From Lates calcarifer (taxonomy: Eukaryota; Chordata; Actinopteri; Centropomidae): 64,000 nt of DNA. Below are positions 61,131-64,000 of the stretch, piece by piece; the stretch's first letter is position 1; each line of letters begins with the position of its first letter. The stretch covers positions 26,927,778 through 26,991,777 of the forward strand of contig NC_066849.1 in NCBI RefSeq assembly GCF_001640805.2, in the 5' to 3' direction. The position numbers were made by a program, and so were the translations under genes. The notes beneath the pieces are model-generated. The model was not told the origin of the DNA. It worked only from the letters and a program-made list of their open reading frames with translations, and ran no database searches.

Positions 61131-64000
61131 TCAGTCGGCCTTCAGGGCGTAGAGCACGTCGTCCTGGCTGACGTTGAGGCGGATGCGCTGCAGGACTCCC
61201 AGGCGGCTCGGCTCCAGCAGCAGTAACCTACAGGCTCCCAGACGCTGACACACGGCCAGGCCCTCCGACACGCTGATGGGCTGCAGACCCTCCACCCGAC
61301 ACAGAGCCTGGTGCTGCACAAACACCTGACAGACCAAACACGGGACATTTAGTTTGGGTTCCCCAGGAGAACGCCACCTGTGGATTAACTTCAACTAACA
61401 GCTTCACTTTAACAACCGTCACATATTCCACAGGACCTGGTTCACCTCCTGTCGTCTCACCTGTTGGAACGTGGCCTCCTCCAGCCCCAGCCGCCGAAAC
61501 TCAGCGATGACCGCCCTGAGGAAGAGCTGCTCCTGCAGCGACGCACACCTGAAAACACACGTCCGTCACTTCACCTCATCACACACACTGACGTTCACCT
61601 TCACAAACCCAGCGGTGCCTCATTAACGTGACCAGCGGGAGAGTCTCACTTGATGGCGGTGATGTAGGCGGAGGAAAACATCTCATTCAGCGCCTCCATC
61701 ACGTGACTCATCCCCACCAATCCCGTGGCAGAAGGGTCGGCGGAGGAGTGCTCGCAGATCTCCGTCGCCCTGCGACAGATGTCCAAACAGCGGCGAGCGT
61801 CGCCCGACAGAGCAGCCACCTGTCAGAGGAGAGGGACACTGAAATCTCTCTGAAGGGAGGGGGAGCTGTGGGAGGGAGCGGGGTGGGGGGGGCGTCCTGG
61901 TCGTCTCACCTTCCTGGACACGAGCTGCAGGGCGTCCTCCTCGAACGCCTTCACCTTGTTCAGCCTGGACGTGATGATCTGCTGCAGCTGCTTGAAGCTG
62001 TAAGGCTGGAACGACATCCTCGTCAAACCCTGGAAACATTCACACACCACGACTCAAGTTCAGTCACACTTTGTTCAGTCCAACACTCACCCCCCCCCCC
62101 CAGGGTTTCCTTCAAACTACACATCAAATGATTCTTCAGTTACAGGCCTCCCCTCGAGGCGTCAATGAGACTGGATGGACGGACAGACCCTCAGGACTCA
62201 GCTGTTCCAGGGGCAGAATCGGTGGAGAAGCAGAAATGACGACGACAGACAAGGGAAAGTGTTTTGGAAGAATCAAAACCAAACAGCACTGAAGCTGCTC
62301 AGGAGGCTCGTGGTGCCTCAGCACAGCTCTCAGGAGCGTTTCCTTAAATTTCTAAAAATGATGAAAGCTTTGTTTTCCTCTAAAAGCTAAACACTCAGCG
62401 TCTTGTCGTGTTATCATCAAGGTCCCAGCTGAAGGAGGAACTGTGGACGTGGCTGAGAAATGTGAATGTAAACCCCTGCGCTCGCTCACCAGTCTGCTGG
62501 CCACTCTGTTGATCATGATCCTCTCTGGCAGGTCCATGGTGTTGGCGATGGTCAGCACCACCAGGCGGGCGTGACGCCGCGTCGGCCAGTCGAACAGGTT
62601 GTACATCACGTTCTGCTTCCTCGTCCACAACAGGTCCAACTACAGAGGCCACAAACACAACACCACAACACTACTTCTTATCCTATAAGAGACCGGACGG
62701 ATTTCGGGAGGTGCCTGAAAGTACGAGAGTCTTTACCTCGTCCACCAGCAGCACTGTGCTCTCCTTCCTGGGTGCAGCGTTGCTGAACCTCTTCTCCAGC
62801 AGAGCAGCTGCGTGGTCGGCCGTGGCCTTCTGACCCGTCAGCTTCTGCAGAGACCAGACAGAGAGATCGGTCACATCTCAGAGACCTCCTGACCTGCAGA
62901 CCCTGACAGCGTGTCGCCGTCTGATGACCAAACACTCCAGATCCAGGATACCCTGGGTCGTGATCCTGCAGTTAGCCCAGCAGCTAGGAGCAGCTAGGAG
63001 AGGCCGACCCGGGTCACTGGGCCTGGATCTCTCTCCTCCACAGACTTGGTGGAGGTTTTTCTACAAACGTTAACACTCGAGACTCCGTCTTCATGTTCAG
63101 CGTCTAATTTAATATTCAAAATAACTTTTATTTCCTCATCTGAAACCTAAAGAAACAGACTTCGGTGAAACATGGAACAAGCTCCACGACGTCTCGGTCT
63201 CTCCTCACCTGCAGGATCTGGACATAGGCCTGATGAGGATCCGTCATCTTCATCCCGTTGATCTCGATGAAGTGGAACGGAGGGATCTCGTCCACGTCGG
63301 CCGCGTGCTGCAGACACCGCATCACCTCGTGGACCGTGGCCGTCTTCCCCGTGCCCGGCACCCCGGAGATATACATGCACCTGAAACACAGCAGCAGCAG
63401 CACACGGGCCGAGTCAAGACCGAGTCACCGACTGGCTGTGAACCAGCAGACTAGGATGAGTTCTGATCGTGGTCTCACCCTCCGGTGCCGTCGATGATCT
63501 TACTCTCCACGAAACTGTAGATGTCCTGAAACTCCTGCTCCCTGCAGGGAAGAGACTCGGGCACCGAGGACACGTGCAGCCTGATGGGACGGACACACAC
63601 ACACACACCAGCTGTCTGTTCAGATGCTTTGCTTAAAAACACTCCTGGTCCTGGTTTTCACAGGTCAGTGCTCTCACCTGGTTCTGGCCTCCTCCAGGAC
63701 GTTAGCGGGCTGTCGGGCCGGCAGCGACCTGCTGGGGATGCTGGGAGTGGCGTGTCGGGGGGTCCGCGGCGTGCCGGGAGCGACCTGTTCACACAGAGAG
63801 GAAACAGGAAGTGAGATCTCAGAGACGACAGGTGCGCTCCACCTGAGAAACGCATCAGTCTGGACCTTCACCTTCTTGTTGGGGGTTTTTCGCGGCGTCC
63901 TGGTGGACGAGCGGCTCTTCTGTTTGGAACGAGGAGTGCGAGATCCCGCTGCCGCGTGTCGGCTCTTCTTCATCACCACTTCATCGTCGCTGTCCAGCCC
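61131..64000 (-). CDS. orc1: origin recognition complex subunit 1, C-terminal half
   Basis: Ten minus-strand exons: 64000-63872 (cut by the window edge), 63784-63678, 63580-63479, 63380-63209, 62844-62737, 62639-62490, 62029-61910, 61819-61650, 61548-61461 and 61325-61131, all with GT/AG borders. They encode about 447 aa. First comes a basic, Ser/Thr-Pro-rich linker ([10 protein letters not shown]). The AAA+ ATPase follows: Walker A GVPGTGKT in exon 63380, Walker B VLLVDE-LD split over 62737/62639, sensor-like [11 protein letters not shown], and [14 protein letters not shown]. Last is the winged-helix end, finishing [16 protein letters not shown]1 binds ATP and, with ORC2-6 and CDC6, marks replication origins and loads the MCM helicase in the nucleus. 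The N-terminal BAH domain must lie beyond the right edge. All catalytic motifs look intact. Confidence 0.96.

Overview
This is nuclear DNA of a vertebrate, most likely a ray-finned (teleost) fish. Genes are split by GT-AG introns, microsatellites such as (CA)n and (GA)n are frequent, fish-type dispersed repeats and MITEs are common, and the one gene I can name with certainty is ORC1. There are no operons, ribosome binding sites or CRISPR arrays.

Layout. 1-3.9 kb: no firm gene, a CpG-rich island near 1.1-1.6 kb and a hairpin MITE. 4.0-15.4 kb (+): gene A, six exons, 205 aa. About 20-21.2 kb (-): weak evidence for the 5' end of an unrecognised gene at a CpG-rich promoter. 22.1-31.0 kb (+): gene B, a paralogue of A with the same exon plan, 209 aa. 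31.6-32.7 kb (+): a decayed relative (F). 36.6-40.4 kb (-): gene C. 42.4-44.1 kb (-): pseudogene D. 45.1-46.5 kb (-): relic E'. 48.1-50.3 kb (-): gene E, 226 aa, with a hAT element in an intron. 53.8-58.5 kb (+): a C2H2 zinc-finger gene cut short by a frameshift, surrounded by local duplications. 59.1-60.4 kb (+): an endogenous retrovirus remnant. 61.1-64.0 kb (-): the ORC1 3' half (ten exons), running off the right edge.

The striking content is the A/B/F/C/D/E'/E cluster. These are small, predicted type I membrane glycoproteins: a signal peptide, a short cysteine-rich and N-glycosylated ectodomain, a one-codon-phase linker exon, one transmembrane helix and a short tail. A and B share eight ectodomain cysteines, intron phases and a tail motif (ASYT, two to four residues, EQ, I or V, K, I or M, E). 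C, D and E share six cysteines and their own motifs (T-C near the start, GVE-VME near the end). I do not recognise the family. The two groups may be distant relatives, since both put a K-T-hydrophobic stretch and a final 'SI' strand in the same place and both use phase-1 linker and membrane exons. The cluster shows birth and death: two or three intact genes, one deletion pseudogene and at least two relics. Microsatellites appear to have supplied or altered the signal peptide (E) and the membrane helix (D, E). Function is unknown; a cell-surface role such as immune or gamete recognition is only a guess from the architecture.
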